Assembly (NCBI GenBank): GCA_013399855.1
Contig: VXAY01000170.1
Coordinates: 166,777-230,776 of the forward strand
Length of the DNA stretch: 64,000 nt
DNA from: Oxyruncus cristatus
Taxonomy: Eukaryota; Chordata; Aves; Passeriformes; Cotingidae
Direction of reading: 5' to 3'
The notes under the pieces were generated by a model. The model worked only from the letters and a program-made list of their open reading frames with translations. It was not told the DNA's origin and searched no databases. Shown one piece after another: positions 23,346-50,895 of this stretch (position 1 is the first letter of the stretch; the number at the start of each line of letters is the position of its first letter). The position numbers and the translations under genes were made by a program.

Positions 23346-25150
23346 GCTGGATGGAGGTGAGCAGCTACATGGGGAAATAAAAATGATCTGTCTCATGATG
23401 CACAGCCAAACGGGTAAGTGCATTAACAGAACAAAGTTCTCCCTCTTCTGCCTTGTCGGCAGAGGGTCCCTTTGGTTACTGCCGTTCCTGAAGCTGGATC
23501 CAGGTGCATTTCCCCCTCGATTATAGCCTGTGTGGTGGGCAGGAGTGTTGTGGTGACCCATCTCCAGACAAGATCTGTCCCCACAGATCTGGCTCAGCAC
23601 AAAACCCATGGATGGCAGGGGAGATGAAATGTACTGTAAGAGCAGAAAAGAGGCTTTTCCTGCTCAGCTCAGCTTAGTTCAGTTCCCTTGTTCACGCTGC
23701 CTCCTTTCTGAAATGTGGCTGGTACCAAAAACTGTGATGTGTTCCTGGAGGTCTTTGGTGAGCCCTTGGAATAGCAGGGCACATGGTAGTACAGTGACAC
23801 ATCCTGCGATGGGCCATGAAGTGGGGTTGTGTTTAGTGTTATCAGTCACAGGGAAGGTGGGTGCTGCTCGTACAAATAATCCAAAGGGTTCAAGGGAGTA
23901 CAAAAAGCCTCAGAGATGCTCAGCTATGGTGGATCCTGAACTGTGGTTTCTAAAATGTGTGCATTAGTGTCCCTTCCTAACTTCAGCTGTCTTCTGCTGC
24001 TCAAATATTATTTACAAGTTTTATTAAGAACACTTAGCATTTTAAAGCAATGGGTTTACAGCACTTCAAGGATTAGAAAAGATATTCAAAAGGGACACAT
24101 GAAGGTCAGCTAGGGATTGAAAATTCTTGTGGGATGGTCAAAGATGTTTAGCACATGCTTTAAATAAACAGCAAGTTTGAGGTAGCTGCTAAAACTTGAT
24201 CATATGCCAAAAATACCAACCAAGTCAGCCTCACGCTGTGTCTTGGCAAAAACAAATTTATCAGTAACAGGAGTCCCTATTCAGCTTCACTTCTAATTTA
24301 CCAGGCACTTAGACACATTGAATGTATTCCCAAACCATCTAATTTATTACAGTAAAGTGTGATCAGTAGTTAGGCACCTTACCTAACTGGGGTTGTACTG
24401 TACCTTATGTTACATTTTCAATCAATGTAATTGTTGAATGACGAGTTCAGCTTAATGCAACATATTATATTGTAGGCTGTTCTTAGGAAAATGAACAGGC
24501 CAAGTATGTTGAAAATGGCAATAAACAGGCAGAAGAGTCAGGCTGTGGACAGAGTGGAAGGCGTAAGCCTAGAAAGGCAAGGGAGGGCTTGACTCAAATT
24601 ATAAACAGAATCTGCAGCCTTACCTGTTCTTTCTTCCATAGTCTTTTAACTGTGGATTCTCATTACTTATCCCATATGTGAATGGGTATAATCTGTGGTA
24701 TGCATGAAACAAAATAACTTCAGAGAAAGTGAGTGAGGATATCTCTTCATGCCACTATCTCACCACATTGGTTGGACTGCTTGTCAGTGCTTGGAGTAAA
24801 ATTTGAGTTTCCCATACCATTAAGCCTAACCAAATAAGTTCTTCAATTAATAAAAATTACATATATGTATAGACGTATTTTCAGTATATGTGTGTGTGTG
24901 TGTTAAATGCTTCAAGAATATTTTTCCTTTTATTTTATTTTTTTTCTGAAAGTATTGATAAAAATAACTTGAAAGAATGTAGTCTTAGTCCATCAAAGAA
25001 ATGCATACTTCTCATTGCAAGAGGAATAATAAATCTATATAATTGTTACTATTTTTCATGCATTTTTAAAATGCGAGTGTAAAAATGTAATGCTGTTTGA
25101 CGCACTTTTAAATGTAATGAATGCTAGAATAAATAAAGCATGCTAGTCAC
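23346..25150. other. Intergenic stretch downstream of MYH gene 2
   Basis: No exon or transposon recognised. There is a short GT run at 24890-24903. Confidence 0.5.
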
Positions 25151-25154
25151 TGTT

Positions 25155-25272
25155 CATATGCAAAAGTCTCTACTGTATTTATTACCCACACATAAATGAT
25201 AATTACAGAAGAAAGCAACACAGAGTTTTACTTTTTATGCATGCCTCGGGTCACTTTTTAGCTTTGGGAACC
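25155..25272 (-). other. 3' UTR and poly(A) signal, MYH gene 2
   Basis: After the TGA at 25273-25275 the minus strand reaches an AATAAA hexamer at 25178-25183, about 90 nt downstream, so cleavage is expected near 25155-25165. A UTR of about 110 nt suits sarcomeric MYH messages and supports 25273-25425 as the true last exon. Confidence 0.75.
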
Positions 25273-41784
<16,512 letters not shown>

Positions 41785-41830
41785 GGCTGTGGTTTATAAT
41801 ATGCAGCAAGGCACGGCACTGGAGTGGAGG
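41785..41830 (-). other. 5' UTR part of exon 3, MYH gene 2
   Basis: The UTR is bounded upstream by a CAG acceptor at 41831-41833 with a pyrimidine tract. It is unlike the gene 1 UTR beyond the first nine bases. Confidence 0.65.
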
Positions 41831-42732
41831 CTGAGGGAAGGAAGAAAATCCTTTGGACGCAAGACCTGAGTCTTGGTAGTGTTCTGCTCTGCCTATTCTT
41901 ACAGTCTGCATCTCTGTCTTACCTGCTTTTCACCCTAGATGTCCTTTAATTTACTTAGATTTTAAGAAGGTACATTTCTTTGATTACGGTTAATTTTTTC
42001 TCCCTTATTGCTGTTTACATGTTCAGTTCAGATCTCGTAGTGTTTCAGTAAGCTATACGGAAAAGTTGGATTGATTGGCACAGTCAAGACTAATCAAAGA
42101 TGCAGCAGACATACGAAGCAGAAGCAGAAGAAATACCAAGGTAAGTCATCTTATCGAAATTATGAAAGCCCACCTATATTCTTTCTCTCTTGCCCATTTT
42201 AGACGATGTAATTTATATTGACTATAGAGATGGAGCAACATAAGGAAAAGGATTTGGAGTAAGCAGAAGCAGAGGTATGAGTGGTCCATGCAAACATTTT
42301 TCCTCAGTTATAAATCAGATTTTGTCTCCTCCAGTTGTTCTACCTTTTTCAGTTCAAGCTAATCCTTTAAGATTAACTTATACCAAAAGAGGAAAACAAA
42401 AAAACATTAATAAGAAACATTCAGAGGGATTTGACAAAATCTTAACTATATATGCTCTGGTCATTCACCTTCTCTTTCCTGGATTTCTGTTTACAGGAAA
42501 TATGCTTTTAAGAGTTCTGTGCGTAGGAGGTCAGTTATTTCCCAGCAGGTACAAAACAAATGTGTCCAACCCAGTTATGAAAGGAAATTTGCTCTTTTAG
42601 ACAGCACAGCTCAGGTAGAATTGCATTGCATTAGTGTGTATAGATGTAAAGGGGTTTGGAAAGTGGTCTTAGAGGTGCATAAAAAAAGCCAACTTGGAGT
42701 CTATTCCTAGAGAGTAGGTAAATCAGTCTTAC

Positions 42733-42776
42733 CTCTTGTGACACCAGCTGACTCTCAGGCTGGAAGATGGTCAATA
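42733..42776 (-). other. 5' UTR exon 2, MYH gene 2
   Basis: A 44-nt exon with a clean CAG acceptor after a T-rich tract (plus 42777-42779) and a GTAAG donor (plus 42728-42732). It corresponds to 16192-16232 of gene 1. Confidence 0.65.
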
Positions 42777-42972
42777 CTGAAAAAGAGAAATGCAACTTGC
42801 TTCTTATCTTTGCACAGACTCCTAAGGATAAGTCATAGGGGAAAAATATGCTGGTGACTTGAATGCAGAATCAAAATGTCTATTGATACAGACATTTCTT
42901 TAAGGAAAACAGTTCTACAAGCAATAGGAGTGCAGTGAGATTCTGCCAGCACCCAGTCCTCCATACTCTTAC

Positions 42973-42992
42973 CTTTAATCTTTCCACAGAAA
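42973..42992 (-). other. Probable 5' UTR exon 1 and start site, MYH gene 2
   Basis: A donor GTAAG (plus 42968-42972) lies about 45 nt downstream of the TATA box, so exon 1 is very short. The start is estimated from the TATA position. Confidence 0.5.
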
Positions 42993-43017
42993 CAGAACAG
43001 ACTTGTCCTATGAGCAC

Positions 43018-43085
43018 TTTTATAAGTTCTGGTTTGCTCATTCAACTCCCTCCTCCTCTTTCGTAGGTCAAAAAATTTTTGGCAA
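43018..43085 (-). promoter_or_regulatory. MYH gene 2 core promoter: TATA box plus AT-rich/CArG-like block
   Basis: Minus-strand TATAAAA is at 43018-43024, and the block CCAAAAATTTTTTGACCTAC at about 43062-43083 is followed by a purine run. The block and its spacing repeat those of gene 1 although the flanking DNA does not align. This marks the 5' limit of gene 2. The ERV begins about 600 bp further upstream. Confidence 0.68.
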
Positions 43086-43683
43086 AGCATTGTTTGGCAA
43101 AGTAGACTGAGTGCATGATTCCCATTTGGGCTCGAGGATATATTTAGAAATATCTGAAGTGTTCCTAGCTATGTGAATAAAACTCCTATAAATATTTTGA
43201 CTAGGAATCTGGAAGGAGGAAATGCTGTCCAGCAAACAGGACAGCAGGACTGGGTCTTGGAATTGTTGGCTTCTCTTCTCCTGACTGTGAATTGCTGTTT
43301 GACATATAAGATTTGTGTGTCTCAGGACTCAGCAGCAGTTAGAAGGATTATTATTACAAGACCTTTGGAGAGATTCTCTTCAGAAATATTCGGGAAAGAA
43401 GAAATAGGAACAATCCAGTATAGTCTAATTTTAAGACTGGACAACCATATCATGCTTGTGTTATTGCATCTATTTACAACTCCTTAGTTTTTTGCCGGGT
43501 ACTTTCGAAAGATCAGATTATCCCCCTTGCTTCATACATTTAGTTACATTGTTTACATTCTTCTGAAGTATTACCTGTTGACTGATTTGAAATTCAATTT
43601 TAAAGGTATTATTTTACTGCTCCCCATACTTGGCTGTGCTGGTTTGCTCAAATACATGTCCAGCAGAAATTTCGGTTGTGTCA
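43086..43683. other. Spacer between MYH gene 2 promoter and the ERV
   Basis: No coding or repeat signal identified. Any upstream regulatory elements of gene 2 not displaced by the ERV would lie here. Confidence 0.45.
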
Positions 43684-43919
43684 TGTTGGGATCATGTTAC
43701 AGTGAGGGTGCTTGGAAGGCATCCTGGGAAATGTAGTCCCTCCAGAGGTGCAGTAGTTTGGTAAGTTGTGATTGGTTGTTAGAATCACATGTTATGATGG
43801 TGGTTTTCAAAAGGTGTATAAAAGTTCTTGTTTGTCTTGAATAAATGGATTTGGTTGCTGACCTCTCACTTGACTGAGCCCGTGCAGTTTATTATTTATT
43901 ATATTAATAAACTGCCACA
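43684..43919 (+). mobile_element. 5' LTR of the class II ERV
   Basis: It starts TGTTGGGATC and ends CTGCCACA. It contains TATAAAAG near 43818-43825 and an AATAAA near 43841, and matches 50896-51141 with scattered differences. Confidence 0.88.
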
Positions 43920-43921
43920 AA

Positions 43922-43941
43922 TGATGCCCTGGAACAGGGAC
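43922..43941 (+). other. Primer-binding site, tRNA-Lys type
   Basis: TGATGCCCTGGAACAGGGAC follows the LTR by two bases. Its 3' half AACAGGGAC is that of lysine-tRNA primer sites; the 5' half is mutated. Confidence 0.7.
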
Positions 43942-44193
43942 ATCCTTTGCATCAAGGGTGAATAATTATTAGCCTGTATCAGGGAAGATTGCGGTGGTGT
44001 TTGGATTGAGCTTGTTTTAAAGGAAGTCCTTCCGAAGAAAAAAGGCAGGACGTTGGGAGACCAACGCGGGAAGTGGCTGGAGGTGTCACACAGAAGGACT
44101 GCGAAGAGAAGCTCCAAAAAAAAAGAGAAGTTGTGTGCACTGAAGGACTAAAAAAGAAGACAAAGCCACGGAGAGCTTAAATAAGAAGGTGGC

Positions 44194-45085
44194 ATGGGAA
44201 AAGCAAGCTCAAGGGAAATAGATAAAGATGCAGCAGCGCTGTGCCTGTTGTTGAGACAGTATTCCACCAAAATCACACAGGCGACTGTAATTGAACTATT
44301 GCAATTGATAAAAGCAGTAGTGCCGGGGCTTCCACTTGTTGGAGCCTTGAACATAGCCACCTGGCACAGAATTAGGTGAAAAATGAGAGAAAGATCCATC
44401 TCTGGCGATATGGAAGCCTTTAATAACTTACCCACCTGGACTCAAGTAATGAATACTCTGCAAACTACTCAAAGAAGGCCAAATCCCCCTACAGAACCAA
44501 ATGTTAATTTTCCTGCACCCCCCACTAAAGGTAATAGGCACAGAGGTCCACCAGAAATCGGAAGTAGAAACGGGAGTGGAGGGAACTGCAGGGAGCTCGG
44601 GAAAAAAGGAGACAGGATGAGTTAGTACCAAACTCGGGCTTAGAATACCACAGGCAGGATCGGGAAGGGGGTGGTGTAAGTAATGGCCACGTTTCGTATT
44701 TTCACGCGGTTTGTGGAGATAGGGCACGAAATTCAAACCGCAAAACCATTACAGGAGAGCAGTTTTTGAATTCCCGCCAAAGTGAAGGGAAGGGTCTCCA
44801 AGATGGCTCCCACCCCCTAATCGGTGCTGAGACGTGGCAGCGTGGCGAGCAGGTTGTGGCAAGGGTGTCGCCGTCTCGGGCGTGCAGGGAACTGGAACTA
44901 GGACTGTCTCTTCCACCCTTGTGGCCATTTTGTCCAAACCACGTGGAAAGGGAGGACCTGCCTCTTCTGGCAAGGTGGCTGTGTTGGCTTCACGCCAACT
45001 GTCCGAACCCACAGGGAAAACCTCCCCCTCCCTTCTTCCCTCGGGGCAAAGGAAAAAAAACTACAGAAACTGAAGAACCCGAAAG
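44194..45085 (+). pseudogene. gag: gag remnant, N-terminal (matrix and linker)
   Basis: A frame opening MGKASS at 44194 has the Met-Gly start of myristoylated matrix proteins and runs 61 codons to a TGA at 44377. The reading continues in the same region with a proline-rich linker up to about 45085, interrupted by further stops and frame changes. It is a fossil of the matrix/linker part of a structural polyprotein. Assignment rests on position after the primer site and on the better-preserved capsid end downstream. Confidence 0.7.
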
Positions 45086-45089
45086 CAAC

Positions 45090-45566
45090 CAAATTATATC
45101 AAAATATATATATTTGTATATATTTACAGTTATATACAGCTAGAATACTATATACAATATTTGGGATCCCGGGTACAACCCCCTCCCCCAGAGGGAAAGG
45201 GAAAAGGAAAAGGGAAAAAGGGAAAAAGGGGAAAAACAGATAAACACAATCAAAAACTAAGAACCAGTAAAACAAAGACTGGCAAAAATCAGTCTCACCA
45301 CGTCCCTTAGAACAACAGGATGGCCTGGCACAGCCAGCACTCCCCACTCTCCCGCGTGGCAGATCAGTAGTCACTGCAGGCCTCAGCTGATAGATAAGCA
45401 AGACCAATGCAGAGAAGCACTGCTCCTGAACCTCACCGGAAGAGAAGAGAGGGAGAGCTTCCACTCCCTTCTTATTTATACCTTTGCTTACATAAAAATC
45501 GTATGGAATACTGGGAACATGGCCTTGGTTCCTTGGTTACAACCTGGTTACCAAGGAAGGCCTAGA
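45090..45566 (-). mobile_element. LTR-like insertion in gag, minus strand
   Basis: This segment breaks the gag reading: acidic/proline codons stop near 45085 and resume near 45568. On the minus strand it has a TATAAATAAG box (45471-45480), followed by a GC-richer leader-like part, a purine/pyrimidine-biased run (45180-45235) and an AT-rich end. That is the composition of an LTR, but clear TG/CA ends and target duplication were not found. Confidence 0.4.
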
Positions 45567-45567
45567 A

Positions 45568-46730
45568 TCAGAACCACTACAGCGGCCATCTCCTAATGTG
45601 CCTTTACTGGGAGCTGAATGTGTCAGTACCGCAGGTAATGAGGTACTAGAAGATGTGGTGGAGGAATCGGCTGTAGTTCCTCTGGGAGAGGATAAATGTG
45701 CAGATGCGGGTGTGTCGGTAGGCTGATGGGAAAAGTGTCGGGAGGAGGCAATGCGGATGGGAGACTGAAAAGTCATTAATGCATGCCCAGTTGTCTACCA
45801 TCCACATCAAAACCCTCAATTCCAAAGCTTGCCCTAGGACGTAACTAAGGAATTGAGGCAGATTGTTCACGAAAGTGGCGTTTCCTCTTCTCATACATTT
45901 TTGGTTTTGGACACACTTAGTACTACATAGGTCTTTATACCTCATGACTGGAAAACGCTGTTAAAAATGGTCTTAACAATGACTCAAAACAGTGTGTGGC
46001 TTACTGACTTTAGGGAGAGTTGCACGGCTTATGTAAATGATCCTAGTGGCTTGCAAGCTGGCTTGACTTGTAATCAGCTGGTGGGGGAAGGAGCTTTCAC
46101 TGCGCCTGGAACCGTTGGTTGGCTACCCTTGGGAGATGTATGAGGTGATTGCAAAATTGGCTTTAAAGGCAGTAAGGAGACTTCCAGTACAGACAGAGAC
46201 AGTAACCTATCTTTTGCTAAGGTCTTACAAGGGCCAACAAAGTCATTTTTGCAGTTTCTCAATCGGCTGCAGGCTTCTTTAAGCAGGCAGGTAGAAAATG
46301 AAGACATGACAGAGGTGCTCTTTAGGCAGCTCGCTTACAAGAATGCTAACAATGACTGTCAGCGAGCCTTACAGACTATCCCTAAACAGAAGAGTTACAC
46401 TATTACTAAAATAGTCCAAGCATGTAAAAATGTAGGATTGATCGAGCACCATACTGCTTCTGTGGCAATGGCTTTATCTGCCCAGTTGAGGATACAGGAT
46501 GGAATGAAAGGGAAAGGCGGTTGCTTCCGATGTGGGGCTGCCGATCATTTCTATAAGGACTGTCCTAAAAAGCCTTCCTCAGCAACATGCCATAAGTGTA
46601 ATAAAGGAAAGCGGTGGTGCAATGAAAATCGATCCTGGGGTGACCAGACAAAAAAACCCTGCCTGTCAGGGAAACTGGAAGCAGGGCACGAGACCATGTG
46701 CCCCAGCCCATCAAATAAATATGGTCCAAG
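45568..46730 (+). pseudogene. gag: gag remnant: capsid and nucleocapsid
   Basis: Capsid-like reading from about 45570 has several stops (for example 45723, 45834, 45928, 46139). The C-terminal capsid contains the major homology region (QGP..SFLQFLNRL, about 46228-46270). Nucleocapsid has one intact zinc knuckle (CFRCGAADHFYKDC, about 46525-46566) and a second that has lost its histidine spacing (starts CHKC at about 46588). The open part from 46249 continues in frame into the dUTPase, which is unusual because retroviral pro normally needs a frameshift. Confidence 0.82.
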
Positions 46731-46974
46731 GCAATCAATTAATGACTTATTCGCCGCCACGGCAGGAAGTGCAGGCCTGGACTTGGCCTCCAATCAAGCA
46801 ATAGACATAACTTCCACTGCCGTAGTCTTAATTCCCATAGGAGTCTGGGGACCCCTCGGCCAAGGGATCCATGCGCTTTTAATAGGGGGCTCATCAACTA
46901 CAAGGATGGGTTTGTTCGTCTTACCTGGAGTAATTGATTCAGACTCGCACAGTGAAATACAAATCATGGCATAG
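46731..46974 (+). pseudogene. Retroviral dUTPase domain remnant
   Basis: dUTPase hydrolyses dUTP and precedes protease in betaretroviruses. Visible motifs are AGSAGLDL (about 46767-46790), LLIGGSSTTRMGLFVLPGVI with a glycine where arginine is usual (IGRSS), and an acidic/IQIM end before the TAG at 46972. The domain lies in one open frame with the nucleocapsid. It supports assignment of the ERV to the dUTPase-bearing class II group. Confidence 0.78.
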
Positions 46975-47137
46975 ACACCAATGCCTCCCTGTCATATACC
47001 TGAAGGGCAATGGCTTGCTCAGTTAATCCCCTTCTACAGTGCAGCACCATCTGGGGAGGGGGAAAGAGGCTATGGAGCTTTTGGGAGTACAGGTGAGCCA
47101 CAAATATTTTGGACTAGAACCATCTCAGCAGCACAAC

Positions 47138-48156
47138 TGTCGTGGGTTTACCAGCCCCCCTGGGGTTGAAAATAGTTAATTCCAGGTAGATTCCTGGAGA
47201 AAAGCCAAATCACAAGTTTTAGTAACACCTCTGTGAATGACATATTTAAGAAAATGGAAGAGAAGATGATTTGCGCAGAAAAAGTTCCAGACCGGAGGAG
47301 ATCAGAGGAGAACAAGAGATACCAATGGAGCCTCCAAGGTCAGTGTAGCAGGAGTGGGGAGGAGAGGCCCAGGTGGGGGCCCCCTCTCCCCCTCCAGCAG
47401 GGGAAAAGACTTAAAAACTAAAACTCCTGCCACCTGTGGAAGATTATTTGGAGTGANNNNNNNNNNNNNNNNNNNNNNNNNNNNNNNNNNNNNNNNNNNN
47501 NNNNNNNNNNNNNNNNNNNNNNNNNNNNNNNNNNNNNNNNNNNNNNNNNNNNNNNNNNNNNNNNNNNNNNNNNNNNNNNNNNNNNNNNNNNNNNNNNNNN
47601 NNNNNNNNNNNNNNNNNNNNNNNNNNNNNNNNNNNNNNNNNNNNNNNNNNNNNNNNNNNNNNNNNNNNNNNNNNNNNNNNNNNNNNNNNNNNNNNNNNNN
47701 NNNNNNNNNNNNNNNNNNNNNNNNNNNNNNNNNNNNNNNNNNNNNNNNNNNNNNNNNNNNNNNNNNNNNNNNNNNNNNNNNNNNNNNNNNNNNNNNNNNN
47801 NNNNNNNNNNNNNNNNNNNNNNNNNNNNNNNNNNNNNNNNNNNNNNNNNNNNNNNNNNNNNNNNNNNNNNNNNNNNNNNNNNNNNNNNNNNNNNNNNNNN
47901 NNNNNNNNNNNNNNNNNNNNNNNNNNNNNNNNNNNNNNNNNNNNNNNNNNNNNNNNNNNNNNNNNNNNNNNNNNNNNNNNNNNNNNNNCTAGTTAGAATT
48001 GTTGTATATATTATTCTTTAATTTTTATTCTGCTAGTAATAAATTTAATATTATTTCCCCATGTCAAATCTCTTTTGTCTGTATAAAAGTTCTCTCATCT
48101 CATAGCAATTGTGTAAAAGGTTTGAAAAAAAATTAGCCCAGAGTAAATCCATGACA
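47138..48156 (+). mobile_element. Solo LTR nested in the ERV protease gene (contains a gap)
   Basis: It starts TGTCGTGGGTTTA and ends AATCCATGACA, giving imperfect inverted ends. The protease reading stops at its left edge and resumes at its right edge. Flanks ACAAC and ACAGC are at best an imperfect duplication. The true length is unknown because of 532 N. Confidence 0.72.
47457..47988. other. Assembly gap (532 N) inside a nested LTR
   Basis: The run of N interrupts the LTR inserted in the protease region of the 43.7-51.1 kb ERV. A lone N also occurs at 49845. Confidence 0.98.
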
Positions 48157-48477
48157 ACAGCCCATGATGACTTGTCATATAGATGGATGTAAATTCTAAG
48201 GCTTAGTAGACACAGGCGCGGACGTTTCTATAGTAAAAGGTACTGAGTGGCCATCAGACTGGTCCACTGTTTTTCCTGCTTCGACTATCCAAGAGGTTGG
48301 AGGTATGCAGGGGCCTAGACAGAGTGCACAATTGCATACAGTGGTGGGACCAGAGGGGCAGACTGCTAGGATAGCACCCTTTGTTGCTCCTATCCCGTGT
48401 ACTCTTTGGGGAAGACATAGGCTAGGCCGATTTGGCACTGTTATGCAAATTGCAACAAGGCCTATGCAGGATTTTCA

Positions 48478-49010
48478 GTGAGGGCCATTGACCAGCCATT
48501 CCAAAGACATATCAAACTGACATGGAAAACAGATGACCCTATATGGGCTGATCTGTGGCCCTTAAAAAGAGAACGGCTTGTTCACTTCAGAGGCCTAGTC
48601 CAAGAACAATTAAGAGCAGAACACATAGTCCTGACATCCATTCCATGGAACACTCCAGTGTTCGGCATTCCAAAATAGAGTGCAAAATGGCATATGTTGC
48701 AGGACCTTAGAGCCGTCAATTCTGTCATAGAACTGATGGGTGCACTGCAACCACGACTCCCCTCACCTGCCACGTGTCCAGCAAACTTGCTACTAGTGGT
48801 AATTGACTTGAAAGATTGTTTTTTCACCATTTTTCTACATCCTGATGATGTCCCATGTTTTGCCTTCTCAGTCCCTGCCTTAAACCACGCAGAGCCCGTG
48901 CAGAGGTACCACTGGATTGTTTTACCCCAAGGTATGCGCCACAGTCCAACTATTTACCAAACTGTACTGGCTAAGGCAGTTCACCCTGTCAGGAAGCATC
49001 ACCCCACAGT
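48478..49010 (+). pseudogene. pol: Reverse transcriptase remnant, truncated
   Basis: The N-terminal half of retroviral RT is recognisable from WPLKRERL, WNTPVFGIPK (then a TAG at 48676), LQDLRAVN, VIDLKDCFFTI (first catalytic aspartate, about 48808) and LPQGMRHSPTIYQ. The sequence then passes straight into integrase. The YxDD catalytic region, the connection and RNase H are absent, so a large internal deletion removed them. Confidence 0.85.
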
Positions 49011-50190
49011 GCCTAAAACTCTCGAGCAAGCTAAATTATCTCATTCTTTCTTTCATCAAAATGCATGTGTTCTAAAAAGGCAGTTTAAAATCACAATAAA
49101 CCGAGCTCGAGATTTAATCATGTCATGTCCTGACTGTCAACAGATCACCCTGATGCCATTTCAAGAAGGGGTTAATCCCCGGCGCTTAAAGGGTGGCAGA
49201 CAGATATCACACATATAGCTGAGTGTGGTCAGGTAAAGTATGTCCACATTACAGTCAAAACGCATTCTAGATACATGAATGCCACTGTGCATACAGGGGA
49301 AAAAGCAAAGGATGTAATAAGGCACTGGCTTAACTGTTTTGCAACCTTGGGTACCCCAAAAAAGATAAAAACTAACAATGGGCCTGCTTACAGTTTGGCC
49401 AAAGTCAAAACCTTTCTAACAGATTGAGGAATTTCTCATTCAACAGGCATCCCACACTCACCCATAGGACAAGACGTAGTGGAGAGAGCACATCACACCC
49501 TAAAGAACATGCTACAAAAATCTATCTGTAGCCCGCAGGAACACCTGTAGAAAGCAATGTATGTACTCAATTTTTTAAATTGTGACAGACCAAAGCAGGT
49601 ATGAGAAACAACACAGGTCTCAGGCATTTTCCTCTCCCAAACCACCGATTATGGTGAAAGACTTAATATCAGGGTGTTGGACAAGACCTGTGTGTTATAG
49701 TCAAGAGACCAGATATTGTAATTTAAAAAGATAGGAAATGTTTATTAAATGAGCAAATCAGCGCGCTGGGTAACTGCGCGCTCCTGTTCCGCCAGCAGTC
49801 AACCTCGAATACGAGTCAGGACCCATCTTTTATACCCCTTTTCCNTCTATTAAGATACTTAGAACAAAGAACTTACAGAATCACAAGGTCAACTGTCGCT
49901 AGGGTTAGTCATTTGCAACATTACAAGATAAAACATAACATGTTAGATTCAGCAAGCAGAGCCCCCATTCCCCCTCCCTTTTGCAAGTCTGGGCCTGCAA
50001 TTAAAGCATCAACCATTTCAATGTGCTTATACCAACTTCTGTTTGATTGACCAAATTTATTGATCACCCATAACAAGTGGATCTCATGACATGGGGGAGA
50101 GGATATGCTTGCATCTCCACAGGTACAAATGAAAATGGATTCCTTCCAGGTGTGTCAGACCCTACATCAGCTCACCTTCACAACAGGAAC
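49011..50190 (+). pseudogene. pol: Integrase remnant, split by an LTR
   Basis: The zinc-binding HHCC region (H-x3-H and CPDC) lies at about 49027-49140. After a frame change near 49190, the core carries the first aspartate in TDIT (about 49204). The second is replaced by asparagine (NNGPAY, about 49375), an in-frame TGA follows at about 49425, and a glutamate lies in VVERAH (about 49481). The C-terminal portion reads up to 49674 and resumes after an LTR with LMTWGRGYAC (about 50091-50120). Confidence 0.78.
49675..50075 (-). mobile_element. Solo LTR (401 bp) nested in integrase, minus strand
   Basis: The plus-strand ends are TGTTGG and CATAACA, so the minus strand begins TGTTATGGG and ends CCAACA. 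It has TATAAAAG (49827-49834), AATAAA (49741-49746) and a purine-rich run at about 49967-49984. The integrase reading is interrupted exactly at its left edge (...LISG) and resumes at the right. No exact target duplication was found. Confidence 0.72.
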
Positions 50191-50880
50191 AAACAACAGA
50201 AGTGTCAGCCGATGAAGTTGCAGACAAAGACACATAAATAGTAATCACTGCTGAGATCAGAACATGTGGTTGAAGTGCAGAAAATTAATAAACATAATAA
50301 ACATGCATGAATGATGTGAATGAGGTGGCCGCCAGCATGAATGTAAGTTCTGTGAGTGTAGGAGGTTGTATGAGTGTGAGAACATAAACACTTTACAAAT
50401 ACCAAACCCTGAAAAAGCTGCTACATGTGATAACATTACCTCAGTTATATTGCCATGTTAAAGAAAAAGGTTCAATGCACAACACTCGTTTTCTCAGATC
50501 CCATTCCCTGAAATAAAGTTGAATTTTCCCTTTTCTAGACAAGCTTGCAGAAGTAGAAGTCCATGTTATACCCGGTTGTGTTAAATCCCTCAGGTTAATA
50601 TAGATTTTGTTCATCCCAATTACGTAAAAATACCAGTTAGATACAAATCCCAGTTACATACCAACCCATAAATAAATAAAGTTTAAAGTTTCTATTAAGT
50701 GTTGAAAGAAAGGTTCAGGAGAGTCTACTGTTGAAGAATTCTGACTCAGGGACATAAACAGTAGGTTACATCATCATGTTTTGAAGGTTGTTGAAAAGGA
50801 GTTGAAAAATGCACTGTTTTACAAGTCTGTAAAGTTCTGTAACTTGTTCTAAAACAATACTCACCTTGTTCTAATTATAA
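50191..50880 (+). other. ERV 3' region, unrecognised
   Basis: This is where env would be expected between integrase and the 3' LTR. Only about 0.7 kb of AT-rich sequence with short frames remains, and no envelope motif was seen. The env gene is deleted or fully decayed. Confidence 0.5.
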
Positions 50881-50895
50881 TAAAAAAGTGAGAGA
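50881..50895 (+). other. Polypurine tract of the class II ERV
   Basis: TAAAAAAGTGAGAGA directly precedes the 3' LTR start TGTCGG. Confidence 0.65.

Larger units (their letters stand above)
46975..48480 (+). pseudogene. pro: Retroviral protease remnant, split by a nested LTR
   Basis: The protease makes the polyprotein cuts. The N-terminal part (46981-47137) is separated from the catalytic part (48157-48480) by an inserted LTR. The active-site motif LVDTGADVSIV occurs at about 48204-48236, preceded immediately by an in-frame TAA. The frame ends at 48478. Confidence 0.78.

Noticed and set aside
49959..50075. Region first read as PPT plus internal sequence outside a shorter LTR ending at 49958
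   Set aside because: The integrase reading resumes only after 50075 and TGTT/AACA ends appear there, so the 401-bp LTR explains the data better.
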